From: Desulfuromonadaceae bacterium
GTDB lineage: Bacteria; Desulfobacterota; Desulfuromonadia; Geobacterales; Pseudopelobacteraceae
Direction of reading: 5' to 3'
Length of the DNA: 41,591 nt
Assembly: GCA_028712075.1 (NCBI GenBank)
Contig: JAQTQX010000033.1
Coordinates: forward strand, 1 to 41,591
Positions 24,476-30,806 of this stretch are shown in pieces (within the stretch, counting starts at the first letter, position 1; each line of letters starts with the position of its first letter). The notes below the pieces were generated by a model. It had not been told where the DNA came from. It did no database searches and worked only from the letters and a program-made list of their open reading frames with translations. Position numbers and translations under genes: made by a program.

Positions 24476-24693
24476 GCGTGCCTCCGGAATTTCATTTCAA
24501 GTTTTGTTTGACACTCGATACAGTGGGTGCAGCTTGGTTGTGCCTTACGCCGCGCCTCGGGGATCTCTTCACCGCATGATTCACATTCACTCGTGCCGGG
24601 GCCTATCTCCTGACGCCGGCGGGTCCGATCTCGAAGGAGCTCATCATTAAAATTATCCTGGAGCGGCTTGGCGCGATCAGCATCATCGGCCAC
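24472..24693 (-). CDS. TraR/DksA-type zinc-finger transcription factor
   Basis: 73 residues. The N-terminus DDADRA matches the acidic DxxDxA tip of TraR, and the C-terminal finger CESCGEEIPEARRKAQPSCT then HCIEC gives a four-Cys site (37, 40, 58, 61, with an extra Cys 55). TraR proteins lack the DksA coiled coil, insert in the RNA polymerase secondary channel, and mimic ppGpp/DksA without needing ppGpp. It overlaps the lipoprotein gene by 11 bp. It may tune host transcription late in infection. Confidence 0.85.
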   Translation of the reverse strand: MADDADRAKPLQDNFNDELLRDRTRRRQEIGPGTSECESCGEEIPEARRKAQPSCTHCIECQTKLEMKFRRHA

Positions 24694-24904
24694 TACGGCA
24701 CTTTCCCAGCGCTTCCAGCAGCTGCTCGTTGTCCCGGTACAACTGGTCGATCTGCGTCTTGTTCGCCTGGATCGTCTCCCCTGGGGGAATCACCACATAA
24801 CGCCGCTGACACCCGGTCGTGCTGATCAGCGAGGCGAGCAGACACACCAGCGGTATCGTTTTTCGACAGAGCCTCGCGTATGTCCTGGACGTTTGTGTCG
24901 GCAT
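24683..24904 (-). CDS. Outer-membrane spanin-like lipoprotein (Rz1-type)
   Basis: 73 residues. The N-terminal signal TIPLVCLLASLISTTGC ends in a lipobox with Cys 32, followed by a short periplasmic part. That part has a coiled-coil segment (TQIDQLYRDNEQLLEALGKC). The gene is nested almost entirely in the +1-shifted frame of the preceding gene, the arrangement typical of Rz/Rz1 pairs. The spanin pair would fuse the inner and outer membranes in the last step of lysis. The proline content is lower than in lambda Rz1. Confidence 0.6.
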   Translation of the reverse strand: MPTQTSRTYARLCRKTIPLVCLLASLISTTGCQRRYVVIPPGETIQANKTQIDQLYRDNEQLLEALGKCRSGR

Positions 24905-24992
24905 TGTTTGCCTCCCGGTCTTTTTTCTGCTGCGCCAGCGCTTCGAGCACCAGGGCCAGCAGCGTTAATGCGGCGGTGATACAGGCGATCAT
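24693..24992 (-). CDS. Inner-membrane spanin-like protein (Rz-type)
   Basis: 99 residues. It starts with one membrane anchor (ACITAALTLLALVLEALA) followed by a charged periplasmic helix (QQKKDREANNADTNVQDIRE). The C-terminal third is Pro/Gly/Arg-rich because it overlaps the lipoprotein gene in another frame. A topology of N-in anchor plus periplasmic helix matches Rz. The sequence itself shows no closer family match, so the role rests on layout. Confidence 0.5.
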   Translation of the reverse strand: MIACITAALTLLALVLEALAQQKKDREANNADTNVQDIREALSKNDTAGVSARLADQHDRVSAALCGDSPRGDDPGEQDADRPVVPGQRAAAGSAGKVP

Positions 24993-24995
24993 CGG

Positions 24996-25265
24996 CTATT
25001 CCGGTTTTTTGGATAACGTCGACAGCGCTTTGATGATGGCATCCAGGATGCCGTTGCCATGGAAACCGGGGATCAGCGCCAGGAACTCGGATATCGCCAG
25101 GGCGACGCCAAAAATAGCGGCGGAGTTAGCCATGGCCCACGTCAGGATTGACGGAGTCTGTGCGGCCGCAGCGGCCGCAGGGACAGGCAAGGAATCGGCG
25201 GCAAAGGCGGAGCAGATGGCGAACAGACAGAATAAACCGAGCAGAAACAGGGTGCGCATTTTCAT
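24996..25265 (-). CDS. Small exported membrane-associated protein
   Basis: 89 residues from ATG 25265 with AAGGAGG. A clear signal peptide (MRTLFLLGLFCLFAICSAFA) is followed by a Pro/Ala segment (DSLPVPAAAAAAQTP). A second hydrophobic stretch follows (AMANSAAIFGVALAISEFLA), then LIPGFHGNGILDAIIKALST. This could be a signal-arrest holin or a small envelope protein acting in lysis. It stands next to the spanin-like pair. No family recognised. Confidence 0.55.
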   Translation of the reverse strand: MKMRTLFLLGLFCLFAICSAFAADSLPVPAAAAAAQTPSILTWAMANSAAIFGVALAISEFLALIPGFHGNGILDAIIKALSTLSKKPE

Positions 25266-25290
25266 GGTGAAGCCTCCTTGTGATTTGGCC

Positions 25291-25518
25291 TTATTGCGGC
25301 CTGTGATGCTTGTATTTTGGGTCATAGCTAAAATCGTGCGTGCACAGGGTTTGCATGATGCACTCAGCCAGGTACCCCGATATCGGTATGTCATTGCGGA
25401 CACGATGGACAGTCTGCACACTGGTGCCGGATTTATGAGCCAGGTCGGCATTGCTGGCACACTGGCGCCGCATCAGTTCATCCAGGCCGTGGATGCGTTT
25501 TTTCAGGGCCGGGCGCAT
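25291..25518 (-). CDS. Small helix-turn-helix protein
   Basis: 75 residues from ATG 25518. The longer frame starts inside the preceding exported protein and is rejected. The first part reads as an HTH: RIHGLDELMRRQCASNADLA, then HKSGTSVQTVHRVRNDIPI, matching the Xre-type turn. The C-terminus has CTHDFSYDPKYKHHRPQ. A DNA-binding protein inside the lysis block is unusual. It might regulate the neighbouring exported genes, or be an unrelated accessory gene. Confidence 0.5.
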   Translation of the reverse strand: MRPALKKRIHGLDELMRRQCASNADLAHKSGTSVQTVHRVRNDIPISGYLAECIMQTLCTHDFSYDPKYKHHRPQ

Positions 25519-25522
25519 ACGA

Positions 25523-25984
25523 TCAGTAGGTGTTGACGGTGCTGTAGTTGCCGAAGGCGGCATTCGGCGTATTATCGATGTTACGGCCATAGTTTTGCGC
25601 ATTGCCGATTGCGTCGTACAGGGCGATAGATGCTAATTTCCAGGCACCGATACGGCTATATTGCGGCCACGGGAGCGACACCTGGTATGTGCCGTTTTGA
25701 GCGGTTCCGGATGTTCTGTGAACGCCGGTAAAATGTGTGTTTACATATTGTGACGACATGGGGGCATAGAGCCAGATCGAGCCGTTGTTGAACCCGGTTA
25801 GATCGTCGGTGATGATCAGGGTCGCCGTTATCGTCTGCGCCCCCGTCGATGTGTTGATCGTGCCGGGAGACAGGCTGAACCCGGTCAGCACCGGCGGTGC
25901 GACATCCTCGGTCGCAAAACAGCCGATGGCATAGCAAAACAACAGGGCAGAGATGATTGTCAGGATGATCGGCAGGGGTCTCAT
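25523..25984 (-). CDS. Secreted or lipid-anchored beta-sandwich protein
   Basis: 153 residues. The N-terminal signal LPIILTIISALLFCYAIGC is followed by Cys 22, giving a weak lipobox. The rest is an Ig-like or adhesin-like strand pattern: VLTGFSLSPGTINTSTGAQT, ITATLIITDDLTGFNNGS, then QVSLPWPQYSRIGAWKLASI. Similar domains occur in bacterial surface adhesins. It overlaps the next gene as ATGA and joins the exported cluster between endolysin and spanins. Its function in a phage is unclear. Confidence 0.5.
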   Translation of the reverse strand: MRPLPIILTIISALLFCYAIGCFATEDVAPPVLTGFSLSPGTINTSTGAQTITATLIITDDLTGFNNGSIWLYAPMSSQYVNTHFTGVHRTSGTAQNGTYQVSLPWPQYSRIGAWKLASIALYDAIGNAQNYGRNIDNTPNAAFGNYSTVNTY

Positions 25985-26676
25985 GGCTTCACCTCATTCC
26001 ACTCCGGCTTCAGGAAATTGACACTATTGTTTATCCCAAGCCCCGCCTGCATATCGGCCAGCTCTTGCAGCAGTGCGACCATATCTTCAAAGCAGGTTAA
26101 ATTTGCGACGCTATCCAGCTTGGCTTGCTGTTGGCCGAGGATTTGGCCGGAGGCGGTGCGGAATAGGTTGACGTTTTCCATGATCTTATCCACCAGGGCC
26201 GGGACAGCAATCCCCCTGGCACTGGCCAAGGCGGTTATCATCGGCATCGTGGCTGTGCTGTCCGCAAGATACGCCTCCGCCTCGCGCTGCTGGACATGCC
26301 ACGTTTCCCGTTCGGTCGGGTAGTATGGCGCCGCAATAGTCGCCAGCTTGCGGCTGAACACTTCACGGATCTGAGTGTTGGCGCAGTGGACAAGCTCCGG
26401 GAAAGCCGCAAGAATGTCATCCCATGTCGCCGTCCCTTCGCTGTCTTCCCATAGTTCCGCCCGTTTAAAAGGATTATTGTAGCTGCCGTAATAGTCCATT
26501 TCACGGGCGTAATAGACTCGCTTGATAAAAGTACCCGGGTAATTCGGGGCGGGGATTGGAGTCAGACGTTGTTCAGGGTGGGTTGGCCCATCAGTCCCGC
26601 CCATGTCATCGTCCGCCACCTGCTCGGTATAGAATTTCGGCGTTACCAACTCGCGGATGAAGATTGTCAGTTTCAT
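25981..26676 (-). CDS. Tail-fibre-associated protein with DUF4376-like C-terminus
   Basis: 231 residues. It begins MKLTIFIRELVTPKFYTEQV, with tail-fibre-tip-like content to residue 60. It then has a helical half: TERETWHVQQREAEAYLADS, TMPMITALASARGIAVPALV, then DKIMENVNLFRTASGQILGQ. The LVDKxMxxxN element repeats in the fibre-assembly gene at 1391-2029, which suggests a shared domain. It sits beside the collagen-like gene, so it may chaperone or cap that fibre. Its place in the lysis segment is unusual. Confidence 0.5.
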   Translation of the reverse strand: MKLTIFIRELVTPKFYTEQVADDDMGGTDGPTHPEQRLTPIPAPNYPGTFIKRVYYAREMDYYGSYNNPFKRAELWEDSEGTATWDDILAAFPELVHCANTQIREVFSRKLATIAAPYYPTERETWHVQQREAEAYLADSTATMPMITALASARGIAVPALVDKIMENVNLFRTASGQILGQQQAKLDSVANLTCFEDMVALLQELADMQAGLGINNSVNFLKPEWNEVKP

Positions 26677-26684
26677 GTTTGCCC

Positions 26685-27533
26685 CTATGGTGTGTTGAAA
26701 ATCCTGATCGCGCCGGTGGCGGTGACCACCATGCGCAGTGCCCCTGTGGTGTCGCGTACCTCGATCTTGTTGGCGGTTTCCGGTTCGCTCGGACCTTGTT
26801 GTACTTTCAGCACTGCACCATCAACAGGCGCTGCGAGTTTGCCGAGGATCTCGCTTTGCGTGTCCGGGGATCCGGGCGAACCTGGCGGTCCGGGTACTGT
26901 CGAGTCGGCTCCATTTGCGCCGTTGTAGACGGTGAAAGTATGCGTGGACCCATTGCTGAGCGTGATTGTGTAGGTATCGGTCGTGCCGGGCGCTCCTGTG
27001 CCGGAAGTGCGAACCACGCTGCTGATTGTTGGAGCATCGGCACCGGGCGGACCCGGTACAATTGAATCTGCGCCGTCTCGACCGTTATCTCCAGGCGGAC
27101 CGGGGACGATGGAATCGGCTCCGTTTGCGCCGTTGTAGACGGTGAAGGCATGCGTGGCGCCATTACTGAGTAAAATTGTGTAGGTGTCGGTCGTGCCGGG
27201 CGCGCCTGTACCTGATGTACGGGCCACGCTGCTGATTGTTGGAGCATCGGTGCCGGGCGGACCGGGTACTGTAGAATCAGCACCGGGAGGGCCGGGAACA
27301 GTTGACGCCGCACCGGGAGCGCCTGGATCGCCCTTCAAGAGTTCCTTGATTTTAGAACCGGTAATGTTTCGGGACTTTTTGTTGACATCCGTCGGCGGCA
27401 AGGTCGGGTCATAGACCAGGATCCGCGCCGAGTCGGGTAGCGCGGCAGCATCCGGAAACTCCCAATAATCGCGGCCCTGGGCGGAGAGCGGTACGCTGAT
27501 CAGCAGCAGGATGTAGAACAGTCGCGTTACCAT
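26685..27533 (-). CDS. Exported collagen-like repeat protein
   Basis: 282 residues. A signal peptide (VTRLFYILLLISVPLSAQG) leads to Gly-X-Y repeats (GDPGAPGAASTVPGPPGADS). It then has two near-identical modules: DAPTISSVARTSGTGAPGTT, SNGATHAFTVYNGANGADS, and VPGPPG linkers. The C-terminal part is VEVRDTTGALRMVVTATGAI-like. Collagen-like stretches are known in phage fibres, but a signal peptide would send this protein out of the cell. Its start overlaps the previous stop by 7 bp. Confidence 0.6.
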   Translation of the reverse strand: MVTRLFYILLLISVPLSAQGRDYWEFPDAAALPDSARILVYDPTLPPTDVNKKSRNITGSKIKELLKGDPGAPGAASTVPGPPGADSTVPGPPGTDAPTISSVARTSGTGAPGTTDTYTILLSNGATHAFTVYNGANGADSIVPGPPGDNGRDGADSIVPGPPGADAPTISSVVRTSGTGAPGTTDTYTITLSNGSTHTFTVYNGANGADSTVPGPPGSPGSPDTQSEILGKLAAPVDGAVLKVQQGPSEPETANKIEVRDTTGALRMVVTATGAIRIFNTP

Positions 27534-27748
27534 GATAGAGTCTCTCCGCCACCAGCGCCCAGGAACTCGCCGCCGCCGGCCGTCAATAGGTCATCAGCAG
27601 AGGCCGGGAAAACCGGCAACCGGAGCAAACCGAGCGGCCGGGGCGAGAGATCGAGCCTGCCAGCCGGGGTGCCCATGCTGATGGTTCCCAGCGGCAGGCG
27701 GTCCAGCGACAGGCGGCCCAGAGGGCTATGTGTCATGTCAAGCCGCAT
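27527..27748 (-). CDS. Short PLG-repeat protein
   Basis: 73 residues made mostly of a short periodic motif: SPLGRLSLDRLPLGTISMGT, then SPRPLGLLRLPVF, ending AGGGEFLGAGGGETLSW. Two starts are possible, ATG 27748 and ATG 27736. It overlaps both neighbours. The PLG-x-L periodicity suggests an extended structural linker in a virion or in the collagen-like assembly. I recognise no family. Confidence 0.45.
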   Translation of the reverse strand: MRLDMTHSPLGRLSLDRLPLGTISMGTPAGRLDLSPRPLGLLRLPVFPASADDLLTAGGGEFLGAGGGETLSW

Positions 27749-28094
27749 CTGGCAGCCCCCTGTTTATAGTGAACGGGCCGTATATAGCTCGTATGCGGTA
27801 GGTACCGGTCGGGCGGCCGCGCAGTGCAAAGACGAAAGTCTTGTTTTTTTCACTTGCGGGGAGCGCCGCTTTAAGGGTTGCCTCATCGACCGTCACTGTC
27901 AGTTTGCCCGCCTCGGCAGTTACGGTCCCGGTAATCGCCACCTTGGTTGCCAGTTGGGATTCCGCGATCACAAACTCCAGCTCGGTCCAGCCGCTCCAGT
28001 CGTAGGGCTGGCCGTTTACCACGGCCTCCCAGAATTCCTGAAAGGTCGTGTCGGTCCAGGCAGTGAGCGCCTGATTTAGAGGCCGTTCGTTCAT
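27738..28094 (-). CDS. Small beta-rich structural protein
   Basis: 118 residues starting MNERPLNQALTAWTDTTFQE at ATG 28094, which overlaps the endolysin stop as ATGA. Then come EFVIAESQLATKVAITGTVT and VTVDEATLKAALPASEKNKT, ending YRIRAIYGPFTINRG. The pattern looks like the N-terminal domain of baseplate upper proteins (BppU type), which attach fibre parts to a phage. It lies directly downstream of endolysin. Confidence 0.45.
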   Translation of the reverse strand: MNERPLNQALTAWTDTTFQEFWEAVVNGQPYDWSGWTELEFVIAESQLATKVAITGTVTAEAGKLTVTVDEATLKAALPASEKNKTFVFALRGRPTGTYRIRAIYGPFTINRGLPDAA

Positions 28095-28729
28095 GCTACG
28101 AAGATCTGCTTTGCCGCGGCATAACGGGCGTTCCGATCGGCGAGCCCGTTAAAGCCGCCGTTGATCAGCTTGGTCATAATGTCGTTCCGACCGTTGTCTG
28201 CCTGGACATTGAGATTGTTGTTTTTCCAGTACCAGCACGCCGACTCTACGCCGCCTTCAGGTGTTTCGAGATAGGCCGCGATCTCGGCGTATGGTTTGCC
28301 GGCCGACCTGGCGAAGTTAATGTAATTGGCACGGCCGGTGCACTGGATGGCGCCGCGGCCACGGTGAGCCCAACCGTCGCCGGATGCCTCGTTGCCGTTG
28401 CCCAGGCGATTGGCATAGCAGTTGTTGGCGATCGCCTCGGGATTGCGGGCGAGCTTCTTGGCCAGCTCGTTCGGCTGTTTGGCCTTGGCTTTTGGATCGA
28501 CGGCGTAGCGGTTGGGCCAGGTGGCAGCCAGAGCCTCGGCGCTGTAGTTGAGGTTTTCATGCAGTGCGGTGAAACCCTCGCTCTCGTGGCCGCACTGGGC
28601 GAGGAACGCGGCAATCCGAAGCGGCGTGTCGATGCCGTACTTCGGCAGAATGGCGTTAAGAGCGGCGGCCCAGACGTCGGGCTGTTTGTTGTTGGGGAAG
28701 AGTGTGTGGAACTGAGCGGCGGTTATCAT
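28091..28729 (-). CDS. Endolysin, glycoside hydrolase family 19 (chitinase-like)
   Basis: 212 residues, start ATG 28729 with CAGGAG. The GH19 plan is clear: IAAFLAQCGHESEGFTALHE with catalytic Glu 49 in HESEGF, a second acid in the AEALAATWPNRY region, HRGRGAIQCTGRANYINFAR, and the closing GRNDIMTKLINGGFNGLADR. Phage enzymes of this family cut peptidoglycan. It opens the late region, as lys does in Mu. It has no signal peptide, so it depends on a holin or similar for export. Confidence 0.9.
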   Translation of the reverse strand: MITAAQFHTLFPNNKQPDVWAAALNAILPKYGIDTPLRIAAFLAQCGHESEGFTALHENLNYSAEALAATWPNRYAVDPKAKAKQPNELAKKLARNPEAIANNCYANRLGNGNEASGDGWAHRGRGAIQCTGRANYINFARSAGKPYAEIAAYLETPEGGVESACWYWKNNNLNVQADNGRNDIMTKLINGGFNGLADRNARYAAAKQIFVA

Positions 28730-28753
28730 CGGGTTCTCCTGTTGATGTAGTGT

Positions 28754-28783
28754 CCCGCCCTGGGTAGACGAGTCCAGGGCGGG
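28754..28783. other. Strong inverted repeat in the endolysin leader
   Basis: Arms CCCGCCCTGG (28754-28763) and CCAGGGCGGG (28774-28783) pair perfectly over 10 bp around a 10-base loop. It lies about 25 bases upstream of the endolysin start, between the early terminator and that gene. There is no T run on the leftward transcript side. It could be a protein-binding dyad for late activation or an RNA stem affecting endolysin expression. Confidence 0.5.
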
Positions 28784-28821
28784 AACCGGAAAAGAGAAAA
28801 ACTATGGCGGAAGGACCATAA

Positions 28822-28846
28822 CGAAAAACGCGCCGGGGGGCGCGTT
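28822..28846 (-). terminator. Intrinsic terminator at the end of the early operon
   Basis: On the minus strand, AACGCGCC (28846-28839) and GGCGCGTT (28834-28827) form an 8-bp stem with a short C loop. A T run follows as TTTTTCG. It follows the last early gene (28965-29216) and precedes the endolysin, so it should separate early from late transcription. The late promoter must then lie between it and the endolysin start. Confidence 0.75.
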
Positions 28847-28901
28847 CGTTTGATTCGGTTTGATACGGCATGTGGGGGTAATGCGAGAAAGTTTGGGGGT
28901 T

Positions 28902-28919
28902 AGGGGTGAATTCGCCCCT
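28902..28919. other. Near-perfect 18-bp palindrome at the early/late junction
   Basis: AGGGGTGAA and TTCGCCCCT match as a palindrome at 8 of 9 positions per half, centred on AATT. It lies between the last early gene and the terminator. It may be a host interspersed repeat of the AGGGGCGAAT type, or a binding dyad for an activator of the late region. The rest of the 28730-28964 gap shows only G-rich sequence and no gene. Confidence 0.4.
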
Positions 28920-28964
28920 GTTTACTCTTTTCGGGAGGGGTTGTCAAGGGGAGGAGGGTCTAAC

Positions 28965-29216
28965 TCACCGCTGGCCTGATTCGTAACGCTCCACGAGGTC
29001 GTCACAAGCCGTAATCCAGTGGTTTGCTATACCTACTCCAGACAATCCAGCCGTGTGCAATGTGTCGCGCAGCACTATCAGCCCAGGCTGCAACCCTTTT
29101 AATGCTTGCACCATATCAACTAAAAGTGGTGAACCATCAGATGCAGCGGGAGTTCGTTTCTCCGCGCCTGAGGGGCAGTATCCGGTTGGATGTGATATAC
29201 AATTACAATTTCCCAT
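28965..29216 (-). CDS. Small early protein of unknown function
   Basis: 83 residues, start ATG 29216 with a strong GGAGG. It opens with a Cys-containing segment (MGNCNCISHPTGYCPSGAEK), then has an alpha-helical half: LLVDMVQALKGLQPGLIVLR, DTLHTAGLSGVGIANHWITA, ending CDDLVERYESGQR. It is the last gene of the early operon before the terminator at 28822. I recognise no family. The four Cys might form a small metal site. Confidence 0.5.
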   Translation of the reverse strand: MGNCNCISHPTGYCPSGAEKRTPAASDGSPLLVDMVQALKGLQPGLIVLRDTLHTAGLSGVGIANHWITACDDLVERYESGQR

Positions 29217-29243
29217 TATTTCCTCCGCTGATCTGAAGTCCCG

Positions 29244-29483
29244 TTATGTGAATAGTGATTGCTGTACCGATGGCCCGTGAATTACTACTGGCTTCCATCT
29301 GCCCAGTGAGGTGATCCAGATACCAGGGCCGTTTTGCACACCCCAGAGGGTTTGACGCTTATCCTTAGCCGGTATGCCCTGATCGTTGCACCGAGTAACA
29401 ACCGCTCTATCCTCTGCCAAGAATGATTTGATAATTCCCAATCGACCCGTTTCGATATTTTTTATGAGTTGTCCGATAGTCAT
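29244..29483 (-). CDS. Small early protein of unknown function
   Basis: 79 residues from ATG 29483 (MTIGQLIKNIETGRLGIIKS). The longer frame begins in the preceding gene and lacks a better site. The fold looks like a short alpha/beta domain: AVVTRCNDQGIPAKDKRQTL, then VQNGPGIWITSLGRWKPVVI. No catalytic motif is visible. It is co-directional with the early cluster. Confidence 0.45.
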   Translation of the reverse strand: MTIGQLIKNIETGRLGIIKSFLAEDRAVVTRCNDQGIPAKDKRQTLWGVQNGPGIWITSLGRWKPVVIHGPSVQQSLFT

Positions 29484-29487
29484 AAAA

Positions 29488-29706
29488 TTACAGCCTACTA
29501 TCCACCGGTACAATATCCACCCGCCCGGCAATGATCGTCGCTTCCGATCCGGCTCTCAGTATCCGGTGCTCGCTCTCTTTACGCCGCCAGGCTACCCCGC
29601 AGTCAGGGCATTGAAAGTGTCCCGGTGGCAGGTCGCCGCTGATGGGGGTGCGGGTGAAGTCGAACAGATCGGCGGTGTAGCCGCACTTGCAGGTGACCGC
29701 GATCAT
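29488..29706 (-). CDS. Small zinc-ribbon protein
   Basis: 72 residues from ATG 29706, which overlaps the previous stop as ATGA. A zinc ribbon is formed by CKCG near the N-terminus (MIAVTCKCGYTADLFDF) and CPDCGVAWRRKE after PPGHFQ. The C-terminus is SEATIIAGRVDIVPVDSRL. Such proteins often bind DNA or other proteins. Function in the phage is unknown. It is unrelated in sequence to Mu Com. Confidence 0.55.
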   Translation of the reverse strand: MIAVTCKCGYTADLFDFTRTPISGDLPPGHFQCPDCGVAWRRKESEHRILRAGSEATIIAGRVDIVPVDSRL

Positions 29707-29894
29707 GCGTTTAACGACACTACGGTATAGAGCTGTTTGTACTGCACGGCCTCGATCAGTTTCCCCACCGGCCAGGTGCGCAGTTGAGGCGCGGCCAGGA
29801 CACAAGTGCTGTGCATCAGAGAGTGGCCGATCCGGATCTCCTCAACGGCTTTCTGTGCATCTGTGATCAATTCCCCACGTCTATGTCGGTTCAT
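29703..29894 (-). CDS. Small early protein of unknown function
   Basis: 63 residues: MNRHRRGELITDAQKAVEEI, then RIGHSLMHSTCVLAAPQLRT, ending LIEAVQYKQLYTVVSLNA. It overlaps both neighbours as ATGA, so it belongs to the coupled early chain. It is a compact helical protein with no membrane span. No family recognised. Confidence 0.5.
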   Translation of the reverse strand: MNRHRRGELITDAQKAVEEIRIGHSLMHSTCVLAAPQLRTWPVGKLIEAVQYKQLYTVVSLNA

Positions 29895-30214
29895 GCGGCA
29901 TCCTCCTCAAAACAAAATCCCATCTGTTTCGGATCCACTGCATTTTGCCTGGTGTAGCTGTTGTTCCTGGTGAGGAACGCGACCAGCTCGCTGTAGGTTA
30001 CCCGGCGCTGCGAGCGAAGCATGATCGAGTCAAGACTGTCAGGGTGCGCGATCCGGCCCGTATCATCCTTCTCGAACCGGTTCACCAGCCGCCAGAACGT
30101 GGCCACGCCGATGCCGAGGATGATGCAGACCTCGCCCGAACGGTAACTGCCGCGCGCCGGTAATTCGGCCGCGGCGAGCATCCCTTTCAGTTTTTCCTCG
30201 CTGGTGAGCGGCAT
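29891..30214 (-). CDS. Putative DNA-binding protein, candidate middle or late regulator
   Basis: 107 residues. A helix-turn-helix of the MerR or excisionase kind is visible: YRSGEVCIILGIGVATFWRL followed by VNRFEKDDTGRIAHPDS, then a basic patch (MLRSQRRVTYSELVAFLTRN). It lies just after GemA, roughly where Mu has mor. The sequence is not of the Mor/C family, and no such family member is seen in the window. A role in turning on late genes is therefore possible but unproven. Confidence 0.55.
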   Translation of the reverse strand: MPLTSEEKLKGMLAAAELPARGSYRSGEVCIILGIGVATFWRLVNRFEKDDTGRIAHPDSLDSIMLRSQRRVTYSELVAFLTRNNSYTRQNAVDPKQMGFCFEEDAA

Positions 30215-30215
30215 A

Positions 30216-30806
30216 TTATCGCCATTCCTCCGGACAGTGGATCTCGATGTACTCCCGCACCGCCTCGCTCGCGAAGCTCATCTGCCACCAGTCCTTACCG
30301 TGCTTGGCCTTCATGCCGTTCTCGAACATCTTTTTCAGACCCTCGATAGCGGTGTATGCCTCTCCGGATGTTCGCACCTTCCCCTCGCGGATCCCCATGC
30401 GTTTCTCCAGGAAGAGCGCCAGGCCATTCACCTCTCGCCACTCGATCAAACCGGCCACGGCGGCGATCTTGTCCCGCTCATCCTGGCTAACCAGGGCAAC
30501 AACATTGCCGCCGGTGCGGGAGATCGGACGGCGGACCTTGCCACGCGGCGGGAGGGCGGAAGCTGTGCCTTTCTTCGGCTTCAACACGAAACCCTTCTTT
30601 TCAAACTCCGCGATGAAGTGCCCGGCCTGGTCGGAGGTGAGATCGGAGGTCGAACTTTTGCCGTAACGCGCAAGCAGCAGTTCGGCCCGTTCGCCTTTCG
30701 TGATGCTGAACTGAGCGCAGATCAACATAATGACGGTGCGCTGCGCGGCGCTAATCGGGAGCGCGGGGCGCTTGTTCTGTTTGGTGTAGGTGTTAGTTCT
30801 GGTCAT
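30216..30806 (-). CDS. gemA: GemA/gp16-like early regulatory protein (DUF1018)
   Basis: 196 residues. The gp16 family pattern is clear: AAQRTVIMLICAQFSITKGE, then LTSDQAGHFIAEFEKKGFVL, VSQDERDKIAAVAGLIEWRE, LALFLEKRMGIREGKVRTSG, and EAYTAIEGLKKMFENGM. GemA of Mu alters host supercoiling and gene expression and lies just before mor. A basic linker splits the two halves. It overlaps the previous gene as ATGA and ends 1 bp before the next start. Confidence 0.85.
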   Translation of the reverse strand: MTRTNTYTKQNKRPALPISAAQRTVIMLICAQFSITKGERAELLLARYGKSSTSDLTSDQAGHFIAEFEKKGFVLKPKKGTASALPPRGKVRRPISRTGGNVVALVSQDERDKIAAVAGLIEWREVNGLALFLEKRMGIREGKVRTSGEAYTAIEGLKKMFENGMKAKHGKDWWQMSFASEAVREYIEIHCPEEWR

